Shown here: positions 57,650 through 64,000 of the stretch, piece by piece | Numbering within the stretch: position 1 is the stretch's first letter | Layout: every line of letters starts with the position of its first letter | Assembly (NCBI RefSeq): GCF_004959925.1 | Contig: NZ_SPUW01000001.1 | Coordinates: 372,001-436,000, forward strand | DNA: 64,000 bases | Direction: 5' to 3' | Source: Pseudooceanicola onchidii | GTDB taxonomy: Bacteria; Pseudomonadota; Alphaproteobacteria; Rhodobacterales; Rhodobacteraceae | The notes under the pieces: model-generated | What the model saw: only the letters and a program-made list of their open reading frames with translations | The model's database searches: none | Told to the model about the DNA's origin: nothing | Position numbers and translations under genes: made by a program

Positions 57650-58401
57650 CTGGGGCCTCCGGGGGCTTGGATCAGGGCGTTCGATTGCATCAGCAGCGTG
57701 AGGATCGCGGTCGGGTCGTGGTCAGGGGCCACGGCGCAGGCGGCCTCGGCGGCCGTGGACAACGGCGACCCTTGGGCGAGGGCGTCGATGAACTCCGCAT
57801 CCCCCGTCGACAGCAGGTGTGGCGCGGGGTCATAGCCGGGGCGCAGGATCACCACGTCCTGCGCGCCCGGCGTCGCCTGCGGCGCCTCTGTGTCCCGGGT
57901 GCGCTGCCAGATCGACCAGACGGGCCAGTCGGACCGGATCAGCCGCAACGACTGGGCAAGCGCAAACCGCGTGTCGCCCAGATCCTCGGGCGGGATCGCA
58001 GATAACATCGCAGGTGTCAGGGCGTCCGCATCGGCGGCGTGATAGCTGTCGCGCAGGGCAAGCTCCAGCCGGGCCAGATCCCCGATCCAGCGCATCCGCG
58101 CAACCTGAGGCGCGGCATCAAGAAAGGCGGGCAGCGCCATGCCGAACCGCGCCATGAGAGGAGATTCCGGGGGGTGGGCCCGCAGGTAGACCGCCGCCAT
58201 CCCCCGGAACTGATCGTCACCAAGCACCATGTAACAAGCTGGAAATCCGTCGATCAGCGCCTCGGTCAGGCTGACCGCGACGTTGTTGCGATAGACCGCA
58301 AAGCGCCGCCCGGCGGGCCGCCCCGTGCCATCGGTCAGCGTGGGCGGGACCGGCATTCCGGGATCGCTCAGCGCCGCGCGGAATGTGGACTGGTCCGTCA
58401 T
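57646..58401 (-). CDS. bufC: DUF2063 family protein, HvfC/BufC-type
   Basis: A 251-residue protein with the HvfC/BufC N-terminal domain (DUF2063): [71 protein letters not shown]. BufC/HvfC partners bind the MNIO enzyme BufB and are thought to present the precursor leader or core to it. ATG 58401 overlaps the bufB stop as ATGA, and AAAGGG lies upstream. The longer frame is rejected. It is required with BufB for maturation of the copper-binding peptide in related systems. Confidence 0.9.
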   Translation of the reverse strand: MTDQSTFRAALSDPGMPVPPTLTDGTGRPAGRRFAVYRNNVAVSLTEALIDGFPACYMVLGDDQFRGMAAVYLRAHPPESPLMARFGMALPAFLDAAPQVARMRWIGDLARLELALRDSYHAADADALTPAMLSAIPPEDLGDTRFALAQSLRLIRSDWPVWSIWQRTRDTEAPQATPGAQDVVILRPGYDPAPHLLSTGDAEFIDALAQGSPLSTAAEAACAVAPDHDPTAILTLLMQSNALIQAPGGPR

Positions 58402-59249
58402 GCGGCGGCCCTTTCGGCGGCCCGTGACAGCGCGTTCTCTGCGCGTGTGGCCTCGGCCGCCAGAACGGACCAGTCGGGCACGTCTGTGTCCCATTCGATC
58501 AACAACGGCGCAGGTCCGCGCCGGGCCAGCACGTCGTCCAGCAAAGCCCAGACCGGATCCGCGACCGCGCGCCCGTGGCTGTCGATCAGCAGCGGCGCGC
58601 CGTGGTCGTCTTCATCCTCGTCATGGCCGCCAAGGTGCAGCTCTCCGACCGCGTCCATGGGAAAATCGGCGATGTACTGCCGGGCATCCAGACGCAGGTT
58701 CGTGGCCGAGACGAAGACGTTGTTCACGTCGAGCAGCAACCCGCAACCGGTGCGGCGCACGACCTCGGCCAGAAACTCGGTCTCGGTCATCGTGCTCTCG
58801 GTGAAGGCGAGATAGCTTGAGGGGTTTTCCAGCAGCATCTGCCGCCCAAGCATCTCTTGCAGCTCGTCGATGTGATCGGCCACCCGGGCGACCGTTTCTG
58901 CGGTGTAGGGCAGGGGCAGCAGGTCGTTCAGGAAGGCCCCGTCATGCGTCGACCAGGCCAGGTGTTCGGAAAAACTGGCGGGGTTCAGCCAGTCGCACAG
59001 GTGTTTCAGCCGCGCCAGGTGGTCCGGATCCAGGCGCCCCTCGCCGCCGATCGACAGGCCGACGCCATGCACGGAAATGGGAAATCGCTCGGCCAGGTGA
59101 CGCAGCTGCGCGATCGGACGGCCGCCATCGCCCATGTAGTTCTCGGCGTGAATTTCCAGCCATCCGACGGCACCGGGATCAGCCATGATGTCGGCATAGT
59201 GCTGCGGTTTGTACCCGACGCCGGGCGCGGGGGGCAGGGGGTGATGCAT
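58398..59249 (-). CDS. bufB: MNIO family enzyme (DUF692), bufferin maturase BufB
   Basis: A 283-residue TIM-barrel multinuclear non-heme iron oxidase. Candidate metal ligands sit where the family places them: His61 (SVHGVGL), His96 (SEHLAW), Glu141 (ENPSSY), Asp174/Asn176 (LDVNNVFVS), His205/His209 (ELHLGGHD), Asp223/His225 (DSHGR) and Glu252 (IEWDTD). MNIOs of this group convert cysteines of the BufA precursor to 5-thiooxazoles, using O2. It forms an operon with bufC (ATGA overlap). It is separated from bufA by 175 bases that contain an inverted pair of REP units, so its expression may be lower than that of bufA. Confidence 0.92.
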   Translation of the reverse strand: MHHPLPPAPGVGYKPQHYADIMADPGAVGWLEIHAENYMGDGGRPIAQLRHLAERFPISVHGVGLSIGGEGRLDPDHLARLKHLCDWLNPASFSEHLAWSTHDGAFLNDLLPLPYTAETVARVADHIDELQEMLGRQMLLENPSSYLAFTESTMTETEFLAEVVRRTGCGLLLDVNNVFVSATNLRLDARQYIADFPMDAVGELHLGGHDEDEDDHGAPLLIDSHGRAVADPVWALLDDVLARRGPAPLLIEWDTDVPDWSVLAAEATRAENALSRAAERAAA

Positions 59250-59310
59250 CGGGGTCTCCTGTCTGGGCGCAAGATCAGTGGCGGGTGGAGGAGTGGCTGC
59301 GGGGAGTAGC

Positions 59311-59368
59311 GGCGGGGTGAACCCCGCCCTACGAATGCGCTGGCGTGTAGGGCGGGGTTCACCCCGCC
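59311..59368. repeat. Inverted pair of REP-like units between bufA and bufB
   Basis: Two 22-base units lie head to head: 59311-59332 is the exact inverse of 59347-59368. Both match the units at 54609-54674. Spaced by 14 bases, they can fold into a stem of more than 20 base pairs in the intercistronic mRNA, a possible attenuator or mRNA stabiliser. Confidence 0.85.
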
Positions 59369-59424
59369 GACCGCGTCGCCGAAGCCACGGGGCGGAGGAT
59401 CATCCCCGCCCCGCGCCAAAGGCC

Positions 59425-59748
59425 TCAGCCTTCCATCGGCAGGTCGCGGTCCAACTCGCTCAGGCTGCCCATCTTGCCTTCGGGCAGCATGACCTTGGTG
59501 CCGTCGGCCAGGACCGGTTCCGCGCTTTCGCAGGTGCCGTCCTGCACCAGCGTCCAGGCGTTGCCCTGGTAGTCGACCTTGGAGGTGCCGGCGCAGGTCG
59601 TGCCCGGGCCCGCGGCGCAGTCGTTCTTGCCGGCCATCGACACGCCGAAGCACTTGACGTTGTCGGCCGCGCTTGCCGGAACGGCAGCGGCGGTGGCGGA
59701 CACGGCGGCGGCGAATGCGGTCAGGACGAGGGCTTTGTTCGTTTTCAT
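59425..59748 (-). CDS. bufA: Bufferin precursor BufA (DUF2282 family copper-binding RiPP)
   Basis: A 107-residue exported precursor: signal peptide about 1-28 ([17 protein letters not shown]), then a small core with four cysteines: Cys33 (VKCFG), Cys44 (NDCAAG), Cys52 (TTCAGT) and Cys73 (GTCESA). This is the BufA1/DUF2282 pattern. In characterised bufferins the two central cysteines are turned into thiooxazoles by BufB/BufC and the peptide binds copper in the periplasm to protect the cell. ATG 59748 has CGGAGGA. It is transcribed leftward, toward bufB-bufC-bufD, from a SigF-type promoter and stands head to head with sigF. Confidence 0.93.
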   Translation of the reverse strand: MKTNKALVLTAFAAAVSATAAAVPASAADNVKCFGVSMAGKNDCAAGPGTTCAGTSKVDYQGNAWTLVQDGTCESAEPVLADGTKVMLPEGKMGSLSELDRDLPMEG

Positions 59749-59809
59749 GATTTCCTCCGTTGGAAACTTGCAAAGGTGCGGCACCGGAATTGGCGACCGT
59801 GCTATCCCA

Positions 59810-59835
59810 TTCGCGGGCCGGGGAGGGTCCGTTAC
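59810..59835 (-). promoter_or_regulatory. SigF-type ECF promoter of bufA
   Basis: Read on the minus strand: GTAACG (59835-59830), exactly 16 bases, then CGAA (59813-59810). This matches the Caulobacter SigF consensus GTAACC-N16-CGAA closely. Start of transcription is expected near 59803, about 55 bases upstream of the bufA ATG. Confidence 0.75.
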
Positions 59836-59883
59836 ATCGCTCACGAACGAGTGAAGGATATTTCCAATTTTAATCGGTTCGCT

Positions 59884-59909
59884 GTAACGATTGCCCCGGG
59901 ATGCGCGAA
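59884..59909 (+). promoter_or_regulatory. SigF-type ECF promoter of sigF-nrsF (autoregulatory)
   Basis: GTAACG (59884-59889), exactly 16 bases, then CGAA (59906-59909), the mirror image of the bufA promoter. The sigF ATG is only 12 bases after CGAA, so the mRNA would have a leader of about 5 bases. Confidence 0.72.
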
Positions 59910-59920
59910 TGGAGAGGGGA

Positions 59921-60481
59921 ATGCCGGATCGCAACGACCGTTGGAGCGATCTTCTGCGCCGGGGCCTGCGCGGGGACGGTGCCGCCTATGGGGCCTTCCT
60001 TGGTGAAATCGCCCCGGTCATCCGGGGCATCGTGCGCGCCCGCACCGGCGGTGCCGAAGATGCCGAGGACATCGTGCAGGAGGTGCTTCTTGCGGTTCAC
60101 GCCAAACGCCATACATGGCGCGAGGACGAACCGGTGACGCCGTGGCTTTACGCGATCGCGCGCTACAAGGCGGCGGACGCGGGGCGCAGGCGGGGCCGTC
60201 AGGGGCCGCAGGTGCCGATCCACGACCTGGCCGAGATCCTGCCCGAAGAGGCCGGAGAGGCCACCGCCGCCCGCGACCTGTCGGTCCTGCTGGACCGGAT
60301 CGACGACCGGTCGGCCCGGATCGTGCGGGCCATGGGGGTCGAGGGACGCAGCGCCGCCGAGGTGGGCGCCGAGATGAACATGACGGACGGCGCGGTCCGG
60401 GTGGCCTATCACCGCGCGCTGGTCCGGTTGAAGGACCTGGCGGAGGGCGATGCCCACCCGCATCTGGACAAGACGAGCTGA
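59921..60481 (+). CDS. sigF: ECF sigma factor of the SigF (metal/redox stress) type
   Basis: A 186-residue group IV sigma factor: region 2 about 20-85 ([56 protein letters not shown]) and region 4 about 120-175 ([51 protein letters not shown]). In Caulobacter SigF governs the response to chromium, cadmium and copper, and activates bufferin genes. The gene overlaps nrsF by one base (TGATG), so sigma and anti-sigma are made in step. ATG 59921 has GGAGAGGGG; the TTG start further upstream would lie inside the promoter. Confidence 0.9.
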   Translation: MPDRNDRWSDLLRRGLRGDGAAYGAFLGEIAPVIRGIVRARTGGAEDAEDIVQEVLLAVHAKRHTWREDEPVTPWLYAIARYKAADAGRRRGRQGPQVPIHDLAEILPEEAGEATAARDLSVLLDRIDDRSARIVRAMGVEGRSAAEVGAEMNMTDGAVRVAYHRALVRLKDLAEGDAHPHLDKTS

Positions 60482-61122
60482 TGAAGACCGATGACCTGAT
60501 CTCCCTGCTGGCCCAAGACGCCGCCCCGCCCCCCGCCGCCCCCGTGGCGCAGCAGGCCGTGCTGGGCGTGGCGTTCGGGTTTGTCGGGGCGCTGATCCTC
60601 TACCTGCTGGCACTGGGCCCCCGCGCGGACCTGATGATCCGCTGGCAGGATCCCGTAGTGCTGGCCAAAACCTTGCTGCCGCTAGGGCTTTTTGCCCTCG
60701 CGCTGGTGCTGAGCCTGCGTCGCGTGCGCCCCGGCGCCGCCATGGGCAAGGCCGCGCGGCTGGTCTGGCTGGTACCGCTGATGGCCGCAGCGCTGTTTGT
60801 CTGGGCCTTTGTTGCGACGCCCCCGGGCGAACGGCTGGTGGATTTCCTGGGCCATTCGATCCCGGTCTGCCTGCCTGCGATCAACGTGCTGTCGCTGCCG
60901 ATCCTCGGCGGGCTGATCTTTGCCCTGCGCCGGGGCGCGCCGGTCGATCCGCAACTGGCGGGGGCGCTGGCCGGGCTGGCGTCGGCGGGGCTGGCGACGG
61001 CGCTCTATTCGACCTTCTGCACCGAGGACAGCCCGCTGTTCTACGCGACGTGGTATTCGCTTGGCATCATCTTCACCGCCGGGCTGGGCGCCTGGGCGGG
61101 CGGCAAGTGGCTGCGCTGGTAG
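60481..61122 (+). CDS. nrsF: DUF1109 anti-sigma factor NrsF
   Basis: A 213-residue membrane protein with six predicted helices and a short cytoplasmic N-terminus ([18 protein letters not shown]) that probably binds SigF. It has only two cysteines: Cys130 (SIPVCLPAI) and Cys180 (STFCTEDSPLFY). In Caulobacter NrsF two cysteines at comparable positions are required for sensing metal. It overlaps sigF by one base. The inferred mechanism is that metal or oxidant reacts with the cysteine pair, NrsF releases SigF, and sigF-nrsF and bufABCD are transcribed. Confidence 0.9.
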   Translation: MKTDDLISLLAQDAAPPPAAPVAQQAVLGVAFGFVGALILYLLALGPRADLMIRWQDPVVLAKTLLPLGLFALALVLSLRRVRPGAAMGKAARLVWLVPLMAAALFVWAFVATPPGERLVDFLGHSIPVCLPAINVLSLPILGGLIFALRRGAPVDPQLAGALAGLASAGLATALYSTFCTEDSPLFYATWYSLGIIFTAGLGAWAGGKWLRW

Positions 61123-61146
61123 GGCGACGGTCGGACGGGTGACGGG

Positions 61147-61173
61147 GGCGGTGCGTGCAAGCACGCACCCTAC
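61147..61173. repeat. Palindromic intergenic repeat, copy 2
   Basis: The 27-base element of 26584-26610 in reverse orientation, with the same GGTGCGTGC...GCACGCACC palindrome. It lies 25 bases after the nrsF stop, between nrsF and the convergent thrS. Confidence 0.75.
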
Positions 61174-61235
61174 GGGCGCCTGAGGGGCATCAAGGCGGCG
61201 TCGCAGGAGAACGTTCATGACTGCGAAAGGGCAGC

Positions 61236-61265
61236 AAAAAGGCCGGTCGCGGGACCGGCCTTTCC
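61236..61265 (-). terminator. Rho-independent terminator of thrS
   Basis: AAAGGCCGGTC (61238-61248) pairs with GACCGGCCTTT (61253-61263). On the minus strand the stem is followed by TTTTTGC, a clear intrinsic terminator for thrS; on the plus strand it could also stop nrsF transcription. Confidence 0.88.
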
Positions 61266-61287
61266 TGAAACATCGGGGATCTGACGC

Positions 61288-63267
61288 TCAGCGCATGTCC
61301 GGCGGGGTCGCCTCGCCCTTCAGCTGCGCGACGATCTCGTCAAGGCTGGCGGCGAAGGTCTGTTTCTCGCCCAGCTTGCGGACCGAGACCGACCGTTCCT
61401 CGACCTCGCGCGCGCCGACGGCAAGGATGTAGGGCACCTTGCCAAGCGAATGCTCGCGGACCTTGTAGTTGATCTTCTCGTTGCGCAGGTCCGCCTCGGC
61501 GCGGACACCGGCGGCGGTCAGGGCCGCGACGACCTCGCGCACGTAGTCATCCGCATCCGACACGATCGAGGCCACGACGACCTGGCGCGGGGCCAGCCAC
61601 ACGGGCAGCTTGCCTGCGTGTTCCTCGATCAGGATGCCGATGAAGCGTTCGAACGACCCAAGCGTCGCACGGTGCAGCATGTAGGGGCGGTGCTTGTCGC
61701 CATCCGCCGCGATATAGCTGGCGTTCAGGCGTTCGGGCAGGTTCGGGTCGACCTGGAAGGTGCCGCACTGCCAGACCCGGCCGATCGCGTCGGTCAGGTA
61801 GAAGTCCAGCTTGGGCCCGTAGAAGGCGCCATCGCCGGGTTCCAGAGTATAGTCGCGGCCCACGGCCTTGATGGCGTTTTCCAGCGCGTTCTCGACATAG
61901 TCCCAGCTTTCCTCGGTGCCGACCCGCTTTTCGGGGCGCGTGGCGAACTTGATCTCGAATTCCGGGAAGCCAAGCTCGGCATAGATATTGGCGAGGAAGT
62001 CGATGAACCGGGCGCATTCGGCCTGGATCTGGTCTTCGGTGCAGAAGATATGCGCGTCATCCTGGGTGAACCCACGCACCCGCATGATCCCGTGCAGCGC
62101 GCCCGAGGGTTCGAACCGCGCGCAGGATCCGAATTCGGCCAGCCGCAGCGGCAGGTCGCGATAGGATTTCAGACCCTGGTTGAACACCTGCACGTGGCAG
62201 GGGCAGTTCATCGGCTTGAGCGCGTTGATGCGGGTGTGTTCGCGGCTCTTGGCCTCCGCATCGTCGTTTTCGCCGTCACGGCTTTCGTCGACTTCGACGA
62301 CGAACATGTGGTGCTGGTACTTGTCCCAGTGGCCCGAGGCCTCCCACAGCTTGCGGTCGACGACCTGCGGGGTGTTGATTTCGCGATAGCCGCCCGCGCG
62401 CTGCTTGCGGCGCATGTAGTCCTGAAGCTCGGTATAGATGGTCCACCCGTTCGGATGCCAGAACACCTGGCCCGGGGCTTCTTCCTGCATGTGGAACAGG
62501 TCCATCTCGCGGCCAAGCTTGCGGTGGTCGCGCTTTTCGGCCTCTTCCAGCATCAGCATGTGCTGTTTGAGCGCCTTGCGGTCCTTGAAGGCCACGCCGT
62601 AGATCCGTTGCAGCATCGGCCGGGTGCTGTCGCCCAGCCAGTAGGCGCCGGCCACGTGGGTCAGCTTGAATCCGTCGGCGGGCACCTGGCCGGTGTGCTG
62701 CAGGTGCGGGCCGCGGCACAGATCCTGCCAGTCGCCATGCCAGTACATGCGGATCGGCTCGTCCCCGGGGATGCGGTTGATCAGCTCGACCTTGTAGGGC
62801 TCGCCGGTCTTCTCGTAATGCGCGATGGCATCGGCGCGCGACCAGACCTCCGTCTTCACCGCGTCGCGGGCGTTGATGATGTCCTTCATCTTGGCTTCGA
62901 TCTGGCCAAGGTCCTCGGGGGTGAAGGGCTCGGCCCGGTCGAAATCGTAGAACCAGCCATGATCGCGGACCGGGCCGATGGTGACCTTCACGTCCGGCCA
63001 GATCTCCTGCACGGCGCGGGCCATGATGTGGGCCAGGTCGTGGCGGATCAGCTCTAGCGCCTGATCGTCGTCCTGCAGGGTGTGGATGGCAATCTCGGCG
63101 TCGTCCTCGATCGGCCACTGCAGATCGTAATGCGCGCCGTTCACGGTCGCGCTGATCGCCTTCTTGCCAAGCGAGGTCGAGATGTCAGAGGCCACCTGCG
63201 CGGGCGTGATGCCGGCGTCGACCTGTTTGGAGTTGCCATCGGGGAAGGTGAGGGTGATCTGGGACAT
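61288..63267 (-). CDS. thrS: Threonyl-tRNA synthetase
   Basis: A 659-residue class II synthetase. In order: TGS domain (1-62, [14 protein letters not shown]), editing domain with [11 protein letters not shown] (about 90-100), catalytic core with [37 protein letters not shown] and [18 protein letters not shown], and the C-terminal anticodon-binding domain ([13 protein letters not shown]). The zinc Cys in MNCPCH is present. ATG 63267 has GACGAGGAGGACAG. No leader regulatory structure is evident, as expected outside gammaproteobacteria. A terminator follows. Confidence 0.97.
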   Translation of the reverse strand: MSQITLTFPDGNSKQVDAGITPAQVASDISTSLGKKAISATVNGAHYDLQWPIEDDAEIAIHTLQDDDQALELIRHDLAHIMARAVQEIWPDVKVTIGPVRDHGWFYDFDRAEPFTPEDLGQIEAKMKDIINARDAVKTEVWSRADAIAHYEKTGEPYKVELINRIPGDEPIRMYWHGDWQDLCRGPHLQHTGQVPADGFKLTHVAGAYWLGDSTRPMLQRIYGVAFKDRKALKQHMLMLEEAEKRDHRKLGREMDLFHMQEEAPGQVFWHPNGWTIYTELQDYMRRKQRAGGYREINTPQVVDRKLWEASGHWDKYQHHMFVVEVDESRDGENDDAEAKSREHTRINALKPMNCPCHVQVFNQGLKSYRDLPLRLAEFGSCARFEPSGALHGIMRVRGFTQDDAHIFCTEDQIQAECARFIDFLANIYAELGFPEFEIKFATRPEKRVGTEESWDYVENALENAIKAVGRDYTLEPGDGAFYGPKLDFYLTDAIGRVWQCGTFQVDPNLPERLNASYIAADGDKHRPYMLHRATLGSFERFIGILIEEHAGKLPVWLAPRQVVVASIVSDADDYVREVVAALTAAGVRAEADLRNEKINYKVREHSLGKVPYILAVGAREVEERSVSVRKLGEKQTFAASLDEIVAQLKGEATPPDMR

Positions 63268-63691
63268 GTCTGTCCTCCTCGTCGGTTTGGCGCCCACGGA
63301 ACGCCCGGTTGCGGGTATGGTTTCGCGGGCATAGGTGCGCGGACGGCGCGGTCTTGTCAACACGCGATTGCCTGTGCAACCACGGCATGGCGTCGGTTTT
63401 GCCGCGTGCAACGGCCTCACCTGACAGTGTTTTTCGGTTTTCTGCCCCTTCGGCGGGAACCTGCCCTTGGCCGTGGCGTTGCCCTTGCGAAGGCAGGGTG
63501 CTGTGGAAGACGGGACGCGCCACGGTCCGTGATGAGCGGAGCAACCGGGGCGCTACGGGTATTTCAGAGTTGATTTCAAGACCGCCGCGGCGACCCGCGG
63601 TTCAGAACGACCCACTCCATTTCGATGACGACAGCCCGTCATCCGCCCACCCTGTCTTCACGAATTTCAGCCAGCCGCGAAGGCAAGCCCG
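63268..63691. other. 424-base intergenic region between thrS and the last gene
   Basis: No gene is supported; only short shadow frames occur. The left part should hold the thrS promoter and the right part the promoter of the transporter-like gene. No repeat or strong hairpin was seen, apart from CGCGGCGACCCGCGG near 63585. Confidence 0.55.
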
Positions 63692-64000
63692 ATGACCCAG
63701 ACCGACCTGTCCGCCGACACCACTCCCGACACCCGGGCCGAGACCGACCTGTTCACCCGCATTGCCGGGGCCGACGGTGATGACAGGCCGGACGGGCAGG
63801 AAAGCCGGAACGGCCTGCGCTTCATCGGTAGCCTCAGCCTCTCGAAGGTCTCGGACGGGCTGATCGACCCCAAGCTGGTGCTCAGCTGGCTGATGACCGC
63901 ACTTGGCGCCCCCGCCGCGCTGGCCGCAGCACTGGTCCCGATCCGCGAGGCCGGGGCGCTGCTGCCGCAGGTCTTCTACGCCGGGCTGGTGCAGCGGATG
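63692..64000 (+). CDS. Membrane protein (possibly MFS transporter), N-terminal part only
   Basis: The first 103 codons of a gene that continues past the window. A long Asp/Thr/Glu-rich cytoplasmic leader (about 1-55) precedes a first hydrophobic helix (VLSWLMTALGAPAALAAALVPIREAGALLPQVF). The string APAALAAALVPIREAGALLPQ resembles the first helix of certain Rhodobacterales MFS transporters, but the visible part is too short to be sure. ATG 63692 has AAGG upstream. It is divergent from thrS. Confidence 0.5.
   Translation, partial: MTQTDLSADTTPDTRAETDLFTRIAGADGDDRPDGQESRNGLRFIGSLSLSKVSDGLIDPKLVLSWLMTALGAPAALAAALVPIREAGALLPQVFYAGLVQRM

Noticed and set aside
61450-63057. 535-codon frame antisense to thrS
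   Set aside because: Shadow of a secure synthetase gene; no motif.

Overview
The window is chromosomal DNA of a high-GC alphaproteobacterium, almost certainly a Rhodobacterales (Roseobacter/Paracoccaceae-type) species. The evidence is gene content: a PccR-type short-chain acyl-CoA regulator with TTTGCAAA operators, the pccB/pccA/methylmalonyl-CoA mutase cluster, HdaA, LdtR, a short mitochondrial-type ProS, a VPLPA-CTERM protein and several small lipoproteins typical of this order. Genes are densely packed and 4-base ATGA overlaps are frequent. No tRNA, rRNA, insertion sequence, integrase or CRISPR array was seen.

Layout. 1-3.75 kb: an SDR oxidoreductase (cut by the window edge) and glpD-glpK for glycerol use. 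3.9-16.8 kb: propionyl-CoA assimilation (regulator pccR, an MFS exporter, pccB, small genes, pccA, methylmalonyl-CoA mutase) interleaved with small secreted or lipoprotein genes and a sulfotransferase-like gene. 17-21.9 kb: GNAT, TerB-DnaJ and EEP-family proteins, exopolyphosphatase and a VOC protein. 21.9-25.9 kb: ppk1, hdaA and an AI-2E/PerM permease. 26-32.2 kb: VOC, DoxX, the lipoprotein exporter lolD-lolC, a serine hydrolase and proS. 32.3-36.4 kb: an orphan TadE/TadG-like pair and parE. 36.5-43.5 kb: DUF2461, an alpha/beta hydrolase, RidA, a cyclase, a DUF1007-NicO nickel/cobalt export pair and a MATE pump. 43.6-49.4 kb: a VPLPA-CTERM protein, aspartate aminotransferase, an XRE regulator, sdhE, ldtR and two tandem DUF1194 proteins. 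49.4-53.3 kb: a Slam-like outer-membrane protein paired with a TbpB-like surface lipoprotein, then thyA-folA. 53.3-54.1 kb: an AT-rich, probably imported DUF6602 gene with a PD-(D/E)xK-like motif, followed by about 700 bases of repeats. 54.8-57.1 kb: small secreted and membrane proteins, cspA and an ArsC/Spx-like protein. 57.1-61.1 kb: a bufferin (copper-binding RiPP) operon bufA-bufB-bufC-bufD, divergent from its likely regulators sigF-nrsF. 61.3-64 kb: thrS and the start of a transporter-like gene.

The most interesting system is the bufferin locus. A DUF2282 precursor with four cysteines (BufA), an MNIO/DUF692 enzyme (BufB), a DUF2063 partner (BufC) and a DoxX membrane protein (BufD) lie head to head with an ECF sigma factor and a six-helix DUF1109 anti-sigma factor whose only two cysteines are at positions 130 and 180. 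The shared intergenic region holds two mirrored copies of GTAACG-N16-CGAA, one facing each transcript. An inverted pair of REP-like elements separates bufA from bufBCD. Other leads are the PccR operator array, the Slam/lipoprotein pair, the imported DUF6602 gene, an LdtR operator candidate, and a recurrent TGATCCATGG gene junction.
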